This document shows positions 1 to 9,900 of a stretch of DNA of 17,832 nt, piece after piece. This DNA is from Pseudomonadota bacterium (lineage in GTDB: Bacteria; Desulfobacterota; Syntrophobacteria; Syntrophobacterales; Syntrophobacteraceae), in the NCBI GenBank assembly GCA_023442755.1, contig JAEZXS010000237.1, forward strand, positions 1 through 17,832, given 5' to 3'. The notes under the pieces are model-generated. The model saw nothing but the letters and a program-made list of their open reading frames with translations, had not been told where the DNA came from and did not search any database. Numbering within the stretch: the stretch's first letter is position 1; each line of letters opens with the position of its first letter. The position numbers were made by a program, and so were the translations under genes.

Positions 1-3000
1 CTGCGTGCATGGGGAGCAACCGCACAGGGCATCTACAAGGCCGGAGATACCGTCCAGTACAAGATCTACGTTCGTGACGAGAAAAACAGGAGTTTCACAC
101 AGCCGCCATCCGCCACTTATCAGCTCAAGGTTGTCGATCCATCGTCCAGGGTCGTCCACCAGCGCGACGGCATCCGCTTATCCGAATTCGGCGCCTTTGA
201 CGGTGAATTTCTTATCCCCAAAAACGGCTCAGTCGGGTACTACCGGTTCCAGCTCGCTTCCGATTTCGCCAAGTTGGACCTGACTCCCCTGCGCGTCCTG
301 GTAAGCGACTTTACCCCATCGCCCTTCCGCGTGACGACGGAGCTGAACGGAAAACTGTTCGGGTCCGGCGAAACCGTCACCGTTTCCACGCAGGCGAAAC
401 TCCATGCCGGCGGGCCCTACAGCAAGGCCGATACCCGGATTACCGCAACCGTCGAACCCCGGCCTTTCAAACCGGACAGCCCAGTCGTCCGGGACTTCCA
501 GTTCGACGTTGTGGACAAAGAGGAACACGAGCGGCAGCGGGTGCAGACCATTTTCCAGGGTTCCGGGAAAATCGACAATGACGGCAATCTTGAAACGCGG
601 TTCACAGTTCCGGAACTGCCGGTTTACTACGGCAGGCTCACAGCCGAGAGTTCGGTTCGCGACGAGCGCGGCAAATCGGTCGCAAACCGTTCCGAGGCCG
701 CCTGTTACGGCAGGAACCGCTTCATCGGGCTGCTCCAGTCCGACTGGGTCCTCGAGGAGGGAAAGCCGGCAAAAATATCGTTCATTGTTGTCGATCAGCT
801 CGGAAACCCGGCTCCGGGCACCCAGGTCCGCATCAGCGTGGAAAAGCTCGAAACGAAGGCTGCCAGGGTGAAGGAGGCCGGGGACACCTACCCAACGCAG
901 TACACGCACGAGTGGATAACGATCGAGACCCATGATGCCCAATCCGGTGCCGAACCCGACATCTTCGAATTTATTCCGAAGCAGTCCGGCACCGTCAGGA
1001 TCGTGGGGGAAGTATCCGATACAAAGGGACGGGTGCAGAAAACCGTCCTGCGGCGCTGGATTTCCGGAAAGAGCCGCGTACTTTGGGAGCTTACCGAAGG
1101 CAACCTTCTGAACATCTACCCGGAAAAGGAAGAATACCGCGTGGGCGACACCGCGCGCATTTTTGTTCAGAATCCGTACCCCGGCGCGAAAGCGCTGATC
1201 ACCGTGGAGCGCTACGGTACGATCGACCGCTGGGTGAAGACACTGGGCCAAAGTTCGGAGATCCTCGACATCCCCGTTTTGCCCGACTATCTCCCCGGCT
1301 TCTACGTTTCGGTGCTCGTCATGTCGCCTCGGGTCGACAAACCGCTCGGTCCGGGAGGCGAGGACCTGGGAAAACCGGTCTTTCGCATGGGCTACGCCAG
1401 GCTTGAGGTCAAGGACGAGTTCAAGGAAATTCAGGTACAGTGCAAGTCTGACAAGGATGTCTACAAACCGCGCGAAACCGTCCGGCTCGACTTCGAGGCA
1501 AAGCCTAAAAACCCCGTGCAGGGACAGCCCGCTCCACCGGTGGAACTCGCGGTCGCCGTTCTTGACGAGGCTGTTTTCGACCTGCTCGGGCAAAAGGGCC
1601 TCGCCTTCGATCCGTACCAGGGCTTTTACAAGCTGGACGACCTCGACCTGGTCAACTACAACCTCATTATGCAGTTGGTCGGACGGGAAAAGCTGGAGAA
1701 AAAGGGAGCAAGTCCCGCTGCGGCTGCCGGCTTCGACCTCAGCATGCGCTCCGTGTTCAAGTTCGTAAGCTACTGGAACCCGGCCCTCCGGGTGAACGAA
1801 GAAGGGAAAGCGAGCGTCCAGTTCCAGTTGCCGGACAACCTGACCGGATGGCGCGTGCTGGTGATGGCCGCCACGCCGGAAGACCGCATGGGCCTTGGCG
1901 AGGCCACTTTCAAGGTCAACCAGTCCACGGAAATCCGGCCCGTCATGCCCAACCAGGTGCGGAACGGAGATTCCTTCTCGGCCGGGTTTTCCATTATGAA
2001 CAGGACAGCCGAGACCCGCAACATCGAGGTAAAAATCCAGGCCGAGGGTCCGATCTCAACCGATCCGGGTTCCACTCCGACATCAACTCAGGTTTTGGCT
2101 GCCGAACCCTTCAAACGCTATACGGTCCGCCTTCCCATGAAAGCAGCCGGTTCCGGCGCCATTGCCTTTACCGTGAAGGCGGGAGACGATGGCGATGAGG
2201 ACGCGACACAGCACGTTCTGCAGGTTTTGCCCATAGTCAGCCGCGAGGTCTCGGCCGCCTACGGGACGATCCAGGGCGGCCAGGCTTCGCAGCAGATTCT
2301 CTTCCCGGACAACGCCCGTCCCGGATCGACCCTGCTCGACATCAATATCGCCCCGTCGGTTGTTGGCGGCCTTGACGGCGCTTTCGACTACATGAAGAAC
2401 TATCCGCATGAATGCTGGGAACAGAAGATCAGCCGGGCAGTCCTGGCCGGCATGCTCCCGAACCTGGCTCCCTACCTTCCGAAAACCTTCTCCTGGAATA
2501 ACAGCACAGCCGTTGCGGATAAGATCCTGGCAACGGCCGCCGAATTTCAGGCGCCCAACGGCGGGATGGCCTTCTATCTGCCGCGGGACGAATACGTCAG
2601 TCCGTTCCTCAGCGCCTTCACTGCGCTGGCATTCAACTGGCTGCGGGAAAGCGGCCGCGTGCCGCCCGTCCCGGTGGAGGAGAAGCTCCAACGATATCTT
2701 CAGGAAATGCTGAAACGCGAGGATGCGCAAAACGCTGCATCCTACGGCATCATGGCCAATGTGCGGGCGCTGGCGCTTTCCGCCCTGGCCGGAGGAGGCA
2801 AGGCAACCAAAGCCGACCTGGAGCGCCGGTTCAAGGATCTCCCCCGAATGAGCCTGTTCGGAAAGGCGATGTTCCTGGACGCCCTGGCAAAGGTGCCCGA
2901 TACGCTTACAATGCAGCGCGAGGTCCTGCAGAACATACTCTCCCACGCAGACCAGACCAGCGGAACGATCCGATTCACCGAACCGCCCGACTCGGCGCTG

Positions 3001-3951
3001 CAAAACATCCTCAGCTCCACCCTTCGGGACAATGCGGCAATTCTTCTGGCGTTTCTCTCTTACAGGTCCGCCAATTTATCAAACACTGAACTCGGCGACA
3101 TTCCGGTGCGCCTGACAAGGACTGTCACCCTTGCCCGCAAAGGCCGCGATCACTGGGCCTCGACACAGGAGAATCTTTTTGCGGCAATGGCCGTCATGCG
3201 CTTCAGCCGGGCTTTCGAGACCGAAAAACCGCAGATGAGCATCCAGGCTTTCCTGGACCAGGTATCCCTTGGGGAAGGCCGTTTCGAGAGCCATACCGAC
3301 CCTCCTCTCAGCATGGAATACAAGGCGCCGGATTCGGACCAAGGGCGGAAGGCGGCTGCAGCGATCAAAACCGAAGGGCAAGGCAAGGCTTATTACCAGG
3401 CAACGCTTTCCTATACGCCGGCGGAATTCGGCAAGGAACCCGTCAACGCCGGGATAGAGATTCACCGGGAATACAGCGTCGAGCGCGACGGGAAATGGGT
3501 GCTTCTACAAAGTCCTGCGGAAATTTCCACGGGAGAACTCGTACGGGTCGACCTGTTCGTTTCTCTGCCGTCCGAGCGCTTTTTCGTCGTGGTGGAGGAC
3601 CCGGTCCCGGGGGGGCTGGAGCCGGTTAACAGAGATCTTGCCACGGCTTCCGCCGTCGATGTGCAAAAGGGAGAATCGCCCTTCCCGGCCGAGTCGCTCA
3701 GCAACCGGTACAGCGACTGGAAGAGCTTCGGCGCTTCCCGCTGGAGTTTTTACCACAAAGAACTGAGGCACAGCGCAGCCCGTTTCTATTCCGAACGCCT
3801 CAATGCGGGAAGATACCACCTCTCGTATGCGGCCCAGGCGATAGCACCGGGCCAGTTCATGGCGCTGCCGGCCCGGGCGGAGGAAATGTACAATCCGGAC
3901 GTATTCGGCAAGACCGCCCCTTCGGTTTTGAAGGTCAACCCGGCGGAATGA
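1..3951 (+). CDS. Bacterial alpha-2-macroglobulin family protein, 5'-truncated by window
   Basis: The frame is open from base 1 to the TGA at 3949-3951, giving 1316 visible residues; the N-terminus lies outside the window. Bacterial A2Ms are large periplasmic, usually lipid-anchored proteins thought to trap invading proteases through a reactive thioester. Seen here: an early macroglobulin-like segment with GIYKAGDTVQYK near residue 10; the A2M-domain signature YWNPALRVNEEG at about residue 591, followed by LPDNLTGWRV; and the thioester motif CWEQ at 2413-2424 (Cys805 in window numbering) after NYPHE. The alpha/alpha-toroid region follows, then a C-terminal receptor-binding-like domain with VVVEDPVPGG and EEMYNPDVFGK. 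Intact CxEQ suggests a thioester-competent protein. The signal peptide and any lipobox cannot be judged. The gene is one base from pbpC, the classical YfhM/PbpC arrangement, so co-transcription is very likely. Family call is secure; the physiological target is inferred from the family. Confidence 0.96.
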   Translation: MRAWGATAQGIYKAGDTVQYKIYVRDEKNRSFTQPPSATYQLKVVDPSSRVVHQRDGIRLSEFGAFDGEFLIPKNGSVGYYRFQLASDFAKLDLTPLRVLVSDFTPSPFRVTTELNGKLFGSGETVTVSTQAKLHAGGPYSKADTRITATVEPRPFKPDSPVVRDFQFDVVDKEEHERQRVQTIFQGSGKIDNDGNLETRFTVPELPVYYGRLTAESSVRDERGKSVANRSEAACYGRNRFIGLLQSDWVLEEGKPAKISFIVVDQLGNPAPGTQVRISVEKLETKAARVKEAGDTYPTQYTHEWITIETHDAQSGAEPDIFEFIPKQSGTVRIVGEVSDTKGRVQKTVLRRWISGKSRVLWELTEGNLLNIYPEKEEYRVGDTARIFVQNPYPGAKALITVERYGTIDRWVKTLGQSSEILDIPVLPDYLPGFYVSVLVMSPRVDKPLGPGGEDLGKPVFRMGYARLEVKDEFKEIQVQCKSDKDVYKPRETVRLDFEAKPKNPVQGQPAPPVELAVAVLDEAVFDLLGQKGLAFDPYQGFYKLDDLDLVNYNLIMQLVGREKLEKKGASPAAAAGFDLSMRSVFKFVSYWNPALRVNEEGKASVQFQLPDNLTGWRVLVMAATPEDRMGLGEATFKVNQSTEIRPVMPNQVRNGDSFSAGFSIMNRTAETRNIEVKIQAEGPISTDPGSTPTSTQVLAAEPFKRYTVRLPMKAAGSGAIAFTVKAGDDGDEDATQHVLQVLPIVSREVSAAYGTIQGGQASQQILFPDNARPGSTLLDINIAPSVVGGLDGAFDYMKNYPHECWEQKISRAVLAGMLPNLAPYLPKTFSWNNSTAVADKILATAAEFQAPNGGMAFYLPRDEYVSPFLSAFTALAFNWLRESGRVPPVPVEEKLQRYLQEMLKREDAQNAASYGIMANVRALALSALAGGGKATKADLERRFKDLPRMSLFGKAMFLDALAKVPDTLTMQREVLQNILSHADQTSGTIRFTEPPDSALQNILSSTLRDNAAILLAFLSYRSANLSNTELGDIPVRLTRTVTLARKGRDHWASTQENLFAAMAVMRFSRAFETEKPQMSIQAFLDQVSLGEGRFESHTDPPLSMEYKAPDSDQGRKAAAAIKTEGQGKAYYQATLSYTPAEFGKEPVNAGIEIHREYSVERDGKWVLLQSPAEISTGELVRVDLFVSLPSERFFVVVEDPVPGGLEPVNRDLATASAVDVQKGESPFPAESLSNRYSDWKSFGASRWSFYHKELRHSAARFYSERLNAGRYHLSYAAQAIAPGQFMALPARAEEMYNPDVFGKTAPSVLKVNPAE

Positions 3952-3952
3952 T

Positions 3953-6184
3953 ATGGCAAACCGAGTCTCAAGGCATCGAATCCTGAAACTCTGCGCCTGT
4001 TGCTGCGGGTGTTTCCTCCTCCTTTTTGCCTGGAAGACTTTCGCGGAGCTGCGCCCGCTTCCTGTGGAAACCCTGGCGAGCAATGCAGGAGTTCGCAAGC
4101 CGCAGGTGTTCGACCGGAACGGTGCTCCCCTCTCGTTCACTTATCAAAACCGGTGGAGCACCCAGACCGCTCCTCTTCATGATATTCCACCCCTGCTGCA
4201 GCGGGCGTTCATCGAATCGGAGGACCGGCGCTTCTATACGCATGGCGGAGTCGATTGGCTCTCACGGCTGCATGCAGCCTTTCAGGACATCAGGGCCATG
4301 AAACGCCTTCGCGGGGCAAGCACGATCACCGAACAGGTCGTGCGCATGCTGCACCCGAGGCCCCGTACAGTGTGGTCGCGATGGTTGGAGGGGATCGAAG
4401 CGGGCGTTCTGGAAAAAAGGTTTTCAAAAAACGAAATCCTGGAGTTCTACCTGAACCAGGTTCCCTACGGGCACCAGAGACGCGGAGTTGTCGAGGCGGC
4501 CCGGTTTTATTTCGATCGGGATGTCCAGACCCTGAATGAAAAGGAAACTCTTGCGCTGGCAGTGCTCGTCCGCGCCCCGTCGAGCCTCGATCCCATCCAC
4601 AATCCCAAGGCGGTTGGGAAAAGAATCGCCGGACTGGCTCGACACCTGCTGGTTCTGAATCTGCTCGGCACGGAACAATACAGGGCGGCTGTTGCGGAAG
4701 GATTCGAATTCGCCCGCCCACGCGGAGTAATAGAGGCTTCGCATTTTCTACAGTATGTCTCCCGGACGGCTGCCGGCTGTCAGGAATCGGGTGCAATAAG
4801 CTCCACCCTCGACGGTCAGCTCCAGCAGAGGACCCGGGCAATATTGCTCAACCGCCTGGAAGCACTCAACACGGAGGAAGTCGGCAACGGGGCTGTCCTT
4901 GTTGTAGATAATCGAACAGACGACGTACTGGCCTGGGTAAGCGCGAGTTCCGCCCGGGGGGAACCGGGGGACCGCATTGACGCCGTTACCGCGCCGAGAC
5001 AGCCCGGCTCCACCCTCAAGCCTTTTCTTTATGCCCTTGCCATGGAAATGGGCTGGACTCCCGCCACCCTCATCGAGGACTCGCCGATGGCCGAGCCGGT
5101 CGGCTCCGGTCTGCACCGGTTCCATAACTACAGCAGGACCTATTACGGACCTATTCGCCTCCGGGACGCACTCGGAAATTCCCTGAACACCCCAGCTGTC
5201 CGAACCATCCAGTTTACTGGGACGGAAAGCTTTCTCGACTGGCTGCACATGCTTGGGATCAGCAGCCTCGCCCGGTCCGCCGACTACTACGGACAGGGCC
5301 TGGCGCTTGGCGACGGGGAGGTCACACTTTTCGAACTCGTCCAGGCGTATTCCGTGCTGGCGCGCAGCGGCGAATTCCGGCCTCTTCGCGTCATATCGGC
5401 GCAGCACCAGCCAGCCCGCGAGTCGCGCCCTGTCATATCCCCCAACATAGCCGCAATCGTTTCCGATATACTTTCGGACCCGCAGGCCAGGCGCCTCGAA
5501 TTCGGCGAGGGGCACCTGCTGCGCTTTCCCGTAAGGACGGCGATAAAGACGGGAACATCCACCGATCATCGGGACAGCTGGGCGATAGGATTTACTGACC
5601 GCTATACGGCAGGCGTATGGATGGGCAACCTCGACCGCCGCCCGACAAAGGGAATTACCGGGGCGATAGGTCCTGCTCTCGTCCTGCGCTCGGTTTTTGC
5701 CGAATTGAATCGAGAATATGAGGCAAGCCCCCTCCCCCTCGCCGCGGAGCTGCATACGGTGTCGATATGCTCGGTTTCGGGCAGGCAGGCCGGTCCCGAA
5801 TGTCCAAGCATGGACGAAGTGTTTGAACCTGGGAAATCCCCCGGGGAGGTCTGCTCTCTCGATCACGGCCGTCCCGAACCCGGAGTAACCTCCCCGCGTA
5901 AGGATAAATTCAGGCTCATTCAGCCAACGCAGGGACTCCAGATCGCCATCGACCCGCGTATCCCGCAGGAGTTGCAGGCATTTGCTTTCCAAATCCCGAA
6001 AGACATCGACACATCAAGAGTGGAATGGATCGTAGACGGTCAGACAGCAGGCGAAACAGGGGCGGACTCCCATCGGTTCGTCTGGAAGCCCTCGCGCGGG
6101 CAGCATGTCGTCAGGGCAAGGATATGGCGGGTTGACGCAAATCGCCCCATAGAGACATCGGATATAACATTCAGCGTGAGATGA
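3953..6184 (+). CDS. pbpC: Penicillin-binding protein 1C (bifunctional glycosyltransferase/transpeptidase)
   Basis: 743 residues, close to the family's usual length. It polymerises and crosslinks peptidoglycan at the outer face of the inner membrane. An N-terminal hydrophobic anchor spans residues about 10-27. The GT51 glycosyltransferase domain covers about 65-215, with the catalytic Glu90 in EDRRFYTH, then GASTITEQ and EFYLNQVPYG. The transpeptidase domain has the three penicillin-binding motifs: STLK with Ser353 and Lys356, SLN at 410-412, and KTGTS from Lys532. A C-terminal domain of the PBP1C type follows (about 655-743, with EWIVDG and RGQHVVRARIW). All catalytic residues are present, so it should be active. 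The ATG lies one base after the A2M stop, implying translational coupling, although the local Shine-Dalgarno (GGCGGA) is modest. In this pairing A2M is proposed to protect the envelope while PbpC repairs breached peptidoglycan; that role is known from the family, not shown here. Confidence 0.97.
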   Translation: MANRVSRHRILKLCACCCGCFLLLFAWKTFAELRPLPVETLASNAGVRKPQVFDRNGAPLSFTYQNRWSTQTAPLHDIPPLLQRAFIESEDRRFYTHGGVDWLSRLHAAFQDIRAMKRLRGASTITEQVVRMLHPRPRTVWSRWLEGIEAGVLEKRFSKNEILEFYLNQVPYGHQRRGVVEAARFYFDRDVQTLNEKETLALAVLVRAPSSLDPIHNPKAVGKRIAGLARHLLVLNLLGTEQYRAAVAEGFEFARPRGVIEASHFLQYVSRTAAGCQESGAISSTLDGQLQQRTRAILLNRLEALNTEEVGNGAVLVVDNRTDDVLAWVSASSARGEPGDRIDAVTAPRQPGSTLKPFLYALAMEMGWTPATLIEDSPMAEPVGSGLHRFHNYSRTYYGPIRLRDALGNSLNTPAVRTIQFTGTESFLDWLHMLGISSLARSADYYGQGLALGDGEVTLFELVQAYSVLARSGEFRPLRVISAQHQPARESRPVISPNIAAIVSDILSDPQARRLEFGEGHLLRFPVRTAIKTGTSTDHRDSWAIGFTDRYTAGVWMGNLDRRPTKGITGAIGPALVLRSVFAELNREYEASPLPLAAELHTVSICSVSGRQAGPECPSMDEVFEPGKSPGEVCSLDHGRPEPGVTSPRKDKFRLIQPTQGLQIAIDPRIPQELQAFAFQIPKDIDTSRVEWIVDGQTAGETGADSHRFVWKPSRGQHVVRARIWRVDANRPIETSDITFSVR

Positions 6185-6192
6185 TTCTCCCC

Positions 6193-6255
6193 GCCCCCTC
6201 CGGGGCCGGCTCCGGGCGCGGAGTTCGCTTCTCGTTCGCCCGCCCCGAGAGGGGC
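6193..6255. repeat. Two short hairpins with identical GCCCC/GGGGC arms downstream of pbpC
   Basis: Just after the pbpC stop, GCCCC-CTCC-GGGGC (6193-6206) and GCCCC-GAGA-GGGGC (6242-6255) form two tetraloop hairpins with the same five-base arms; the second has a GNRA loop. Neither is followed directly by a T run, so they are poor classical terminators. They could still pause RNA polymerase or protect the 3' end of the A2M-pbpC message. The arms are short and the DNA is GC-rich, so chance is possible. Confidence 0.45.
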
Positions 6256-6278
6256 CACTACTCCGACTTTTCCCGCCA

Positions 6279-6307
6279 TTTACCGATTTTGCTTTATTGA
6301 GGATTAT
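6279..6307 (+). promoter_or_regulatory. Weak candidate sigma-70-like promoter for the small secreted gene
   Basis: TTTACC (6279-6284) and GATTAT (6302-6307) are separated by 17 bp. Each matches four of six consensus bases. They lie about 80 bp upstream of the small secreted-protein gene and after the hairpins that follow pbpC, which is where an independent promoter would be expected. This is pattern matching only. Confidence 0.2.
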
Positions 6308-6384
6308 GTCTCTTCTCCTTAAGTTTCCCCCTCGTCGGGGAGTGATTCCATTCGATCCCACGAACCAAACAGAAGGAGAAGAAG

Positions 6385-6675
6385 ATGATCCACAAAAACC
6401 TTCACCCCAAAGTCTTGATCGGCGTCTTGTTACTGTCGGCTTTTCTGGCGATGTCCGGCATGGCCGCAGCCGATCAGTCTATGGGACCGGACAGTTCGTA
6501 CTCGTACGACTCCTACAAGGGGATGGGCCGAAACCCGGATTCTATGAACCAGGAAGACATGAACATGTCCGGCTCGGCTGGCGCCTATATGAATTCCGGA
6601 GAGCAGGAGAGCACTCCGCCTCCGCAGATGCCGTCATACGGACTTGGTGGTACAGCTTTCATCGGCGAGCATTAA
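6385..6675 (+). CDS. Small secreted Met/Ser/Tyr-rich protein of unknown function
   Basis: 96 residues, not a family I recognise. The ATG is preceded by AGAAGGAG (6371-6378) at six bases spacing, an excellent ribosome binding site that decides the start. Residues 1-29 look like a Sec signal peptide: HKNLHPK, a hydrophobic core VLIGVLLLSAFLAM, then GMAAA with probable cleavage before Asp30. The mature part is about 67 residues, low complexity and hydrophilic. It has seven methionines in NSM/EDM/NMS-like settings, several Ser-Tyr-Asp repeats (SSYSYDSY), a PPP turn and no cysteine. An overlapping 130-codon frame (6297-6689) is judged a shadow because it has no signal peptide or comparable start. 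It is followed by its own terminator and so probably forms a monocistronic unit. Methionine-rich exported peptides sometimes bind copper, but nothing here proves metal binding. A structural or envelope-stress peptide is equally possible. Confidence 0.75.
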   Translation: MIHKNLHPKVLIGVLLLSAFLAMSGMAAADQSMGPDSSYSYDSYKGMGRNPDSMNQEDMNMSGSAGAYMNSGEQESTPPPQMPSYGLGGTAFIGEH

Positions 6676-6696
6676 TTAAAGTAGGCTGAATGACTC

Positions 6697-6738
6697 GAGC
6701 AGGACGTCAGCCCGGCGGGCGTCCTGCTCATTTTTATT
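6697..6738 (+). terminator. Rho-independent terminator after the small secreted gene
   Basis: GAGCAGGACG (6697-6706) and CGTCCTGCTC (6720-6729) form a perfect 10-bp inverted repeat around a 13-base GC-rich loop. It is followed at once by ATTTTTATT. It starts 22 bases after the stop codon. This cleanly separates the small gene from the downstream kinase operon. Confidence 0.93.
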
Positions 6739-6992
6739 CCTGCCGGTGCATCAACTCAAACCGCAGCGGGTGATACCCTTTCCATAACGTAAGCCTTCCG
6801 AATCAGTCTTCATATATCCGAAGTGGTCGACTATAAGACATTTCCTTATGCAATGGCAGCAGTCTTGGTTAAAATAGGTGGTCGCAAATCGTGAACAATC
6901 CGTGATTAGAAACCGCGATTGCGCATGAGCATCAACCTGTCCGGCGCACGGAATCGCCGAAGCCGGACCAGCTTCAGGATGGAGGAGGCGCC
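6739..6992 (+). promoter_or_regulatory. Upstream region of the kinase-regulator operon with tandem half-site-like repeats
   Basis: This stretch holds no gene. AATCGTGA (6887-6894) and AATCCGTGA (6897-6905) lie about one helical turn apart, which could be a tandem operator. A sigma-54-like element, TGGCAG-N5-TTGGT (6854-6869), has the GG at -24 with the right 10-base spacing, but GG instead of the near-invariant GC at -12. TAAAAT at 6870-6875 could be a -10 box, without a convincing -35. The strongest element is the ribosome binding site GGAGGAGG (6981-6988), four bases before the TTG start of the kinase. Confidence 0.35.
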
Positions 6993-9900
6993 TTGAACCA
7001 TGAGCGTAAGGAGGCTCTAGCAGCTTTAGTCGTCTGCCTGATTCTCGGCGCCATCGGTTTCATCGTGAACTGGTTCAGACTCGAGCTTTTATTTAATCTC
7101 GATTTCATTTTCGGGTCTACATTCGCCATCTTTGCAATACTGAGACTCGGCGGCTTCTACGGCGTCCTTGCCGGATTCATCGCCAGCGGCTGCACCTATT
7201 TCCTCTGGCATCATCCCTGGGGAATCGTCATCTGCACCTGCGAAGTCCTCTTCGTTGCGGTGCTCTACGCAAAGCGCAAAGGGAACCCCGTAATCTATGA
7301 CATTGCTTACTGGGTACTCATCGGCGTTCCCATGGTGTACGTGTTTTACCATGGAGTCATGGGCTTTCGTATGCCCAGCACATTCCTTTTCATGCTCAAA
7401 CAGTTCGTAAACGGCATCTTCAATGCCCTTGTCGCTACCATCCTTTTCTATATTCTCAGGTCCGGAAGAAATTCCACCGGAGAGCGGATCGCCTACTCCC
7501 AGTTGATCTTCGTCATGATGGTGTCCCTGGTGCTGGTCCCCGCATTGCTGTTTTTCATCATGGACATGCGAAATTACCACAAGAACGAAACGACGGCCTT
7601 CGTCTCCCGGCTCTCCCATACGACCGAAATCGTCCGCAGCACCCTGTCGGACTGGATAGAGGACCATCGCCATAACGTCCAGGCGCTGGCTTCGCTGGTC
7701 TCTGACCCCAATGTGGTTTCATTTCGCGAGATGCAGCACTACGTCGAAACCGTCAAAGCCGCAACACAGACCTGCTCGAAGATGGCGGTGATGAACAGGG
7801 ATGCGGTCACCGTCGCGTCCTCCCCCACCGAGGATGAAAACGGCAATTCCATACTTGGCAAGGAATTTCTCGACCCCTCCTATGTCGCAATAATGAAGGA
7901 GACCCGAAAGCCCTACATTCCAAACATGGCCCGGGGCAAGATCGGGAGCGCCGCTCCAATTCTCCTGTTCCTCGCTCCAATCCTTTACGCTGGTGAATAC
8001 AAGGGCTACTGCGCCGGGGTCCTGGAGGTCTCCCAAATCGCAAGCATGCTTGCGAATTTCGCAAGTCGAGACGGCGTGGATATCACCCTGATCGATGGAC
8101 TCGGAAACGTCATTGCCGCCACCCTGCCGGATCAGAAAATCATGGAGCCGGTATCCCGGCCGTATGGCACCAACAGGGATTTCGAACAGGCGAAGGTGGT
8201 TCACTGGATTCCCAGTCCCCACCCCCCTGTCCATCCCTTCCAGCAGTGGCGGGAATCTATCGTCTATGAGATGGCCTTTCTGAGCAAAGACTACGGCTGG
8301 AAGGTCGTTGTCGAAAGCCCCTTTCTCCCCGTATTCAGGAAAGGCGCCCAGCACGGCACTCAAGCGCTCGCCCTTCTCAGTGCATTGATCTTCATAACCG
8401 TCCTTCTTTCACACCTGTTCAGCAAAGGCGTGGTCGCATCGCTCGTAAAGCTTCAGAATACAACCCGGTCGTTCCCAAACTGCCTCTCCCACTCGGCCGA
8501 GATGTCATGGCCCGAGAGTAGAATCGAGGAACTCGCCGCTCTTTCGTCCAACTTCCGGGAAATGGCTCTCGCCCTCAGCGCTTCTTTCAGCCAGCAGGAA
8601 GAACTCAACGAAAATCTCGAACAAAGGGTCAGGAGCCGCACGGAGGATCTGAACCGGGAGATAGAAGAAAGACGCAGAACCGAGGCGTCCCTTCGCGAAA
8701 GCGAGGAGAAATATCGCGCTCTTTTCCTCAATCCTCTGTTTGCCATCGGCATCTTCGATTCCGAAACGCTGCGGTTCATCGACGTCAACGATACGTACAT
8801 CAATACGTATGGCTACACGAAAGAGGAACTGCTGGACCGAATGACGCTGGGGGATATCACCATGACCGGCGGAGCGGAAACAATGCCGGAGGGATCGATC
8901 TTCCTGCCGCTGCAGTATCACAGGAAGAAAGACGGCGCCGTTTTTCCGGTCGAAATCGTGGGTGGTCCGTATTTCTGGCAGGGCCGCAGGGTCATGTTCG
9001 TCCTGTCCAGAGATATCACGGATAAAGCCAGGACCGATGAAGCTCTGAAGGAAAGCGAGGAGCGTTTCCGCACGGTTTTCGAGGAGGGGCCGCTTGGTAT
9101 GGCCATTATTACGCTCGATCACCGCTTCTCCAAGGTGAACTCCAAGTTTTGCGAAATGCTGGGCTACACGGAAGAAGAGCTTTCTTCACTCGATTTTTCC
9201 TCGGTCACCAAATGGGACGAATCCGGCCATGCCGCGCTGATCTGGGATCGTATCCTTGCGAACGAAATTCCGTTCTTGAACATCGAAAGCACCTACATTA
9301 CAAAGACAGGGGAAGTAATCTGGGGCCAGTCCACCCTGTCCGTCATCCGCAATAACAGGGGAACCCCTCTGTACGGTTTGATCATCGTGGAGAACATCAC
9401 CCGAAGGAAGCGCGTCGAGCAGGAACTGGATGGCTACAGGGAACACCTTGAAGTGCTCGTGCAGAACCGTACGAGCGAACTGGCCCAACTGAACGAGCAA
9501 CTCAGGTGGGAGATCGCTCAGAGAAAGACCGTGGAGGAAGCTCTCAGAAAGGGCCAGGAAGAGTTGCACACGCTGGCTGCCAAACTTTCGGAAAGCGAGG
9601 AAATAGAAAAGCGCCGCCTGGCGCTGGAACTTCACGACCGGGTCGGGCAGAACCTCAGCGCCTTGAACATATCCCTCAATATTTTGAAAAATCTGCTTCC
9701 CCTGAATTCCGACCCAATGTGCCGGGAGCGCATTCGGGATTCCCTTGCGCTGGTGCGGGAAACGTCCCAGTCCATCCGGGACGTCATGTCGGATCTGCGC
9801 CCGCCCGTGCTCGACGACTATGGACTAGCCGCCGCCCTGCGCTGGTATGCCGACATATTCCGGTCCCGCACCTCGCTCGACATCACGGTTCAGGCCGAAG

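Noticed and set aside
229..1593. 454-codon open frame on the - strand opposite the A2M gene
   Set aside because: It mirrors the codon pattern of a certain gene, has no recognisable domain and no ribosome binding site; a GC-bias shadow.
4748..5992. 414-codon open frame on the - strand opposite pbpC
   Set aside because: pbpC has all catalytic motifs in the other strand; the antisense translation is Arg/Gly/Pro-rich with no family features.
6297..6689. 130-codon frame overlapping the small secreted gene
   Set aside because: It lacks a good ribosome binding site and any signal peptide, while the 6385 frame has both; it also runs into the region just before the terminator.
6854..6869. Sigma-54 promoter as a firm call
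   Set aside because: The -12 element has GG instead of GC, a near-essential base, so it is only mentioned as a weak possibility.
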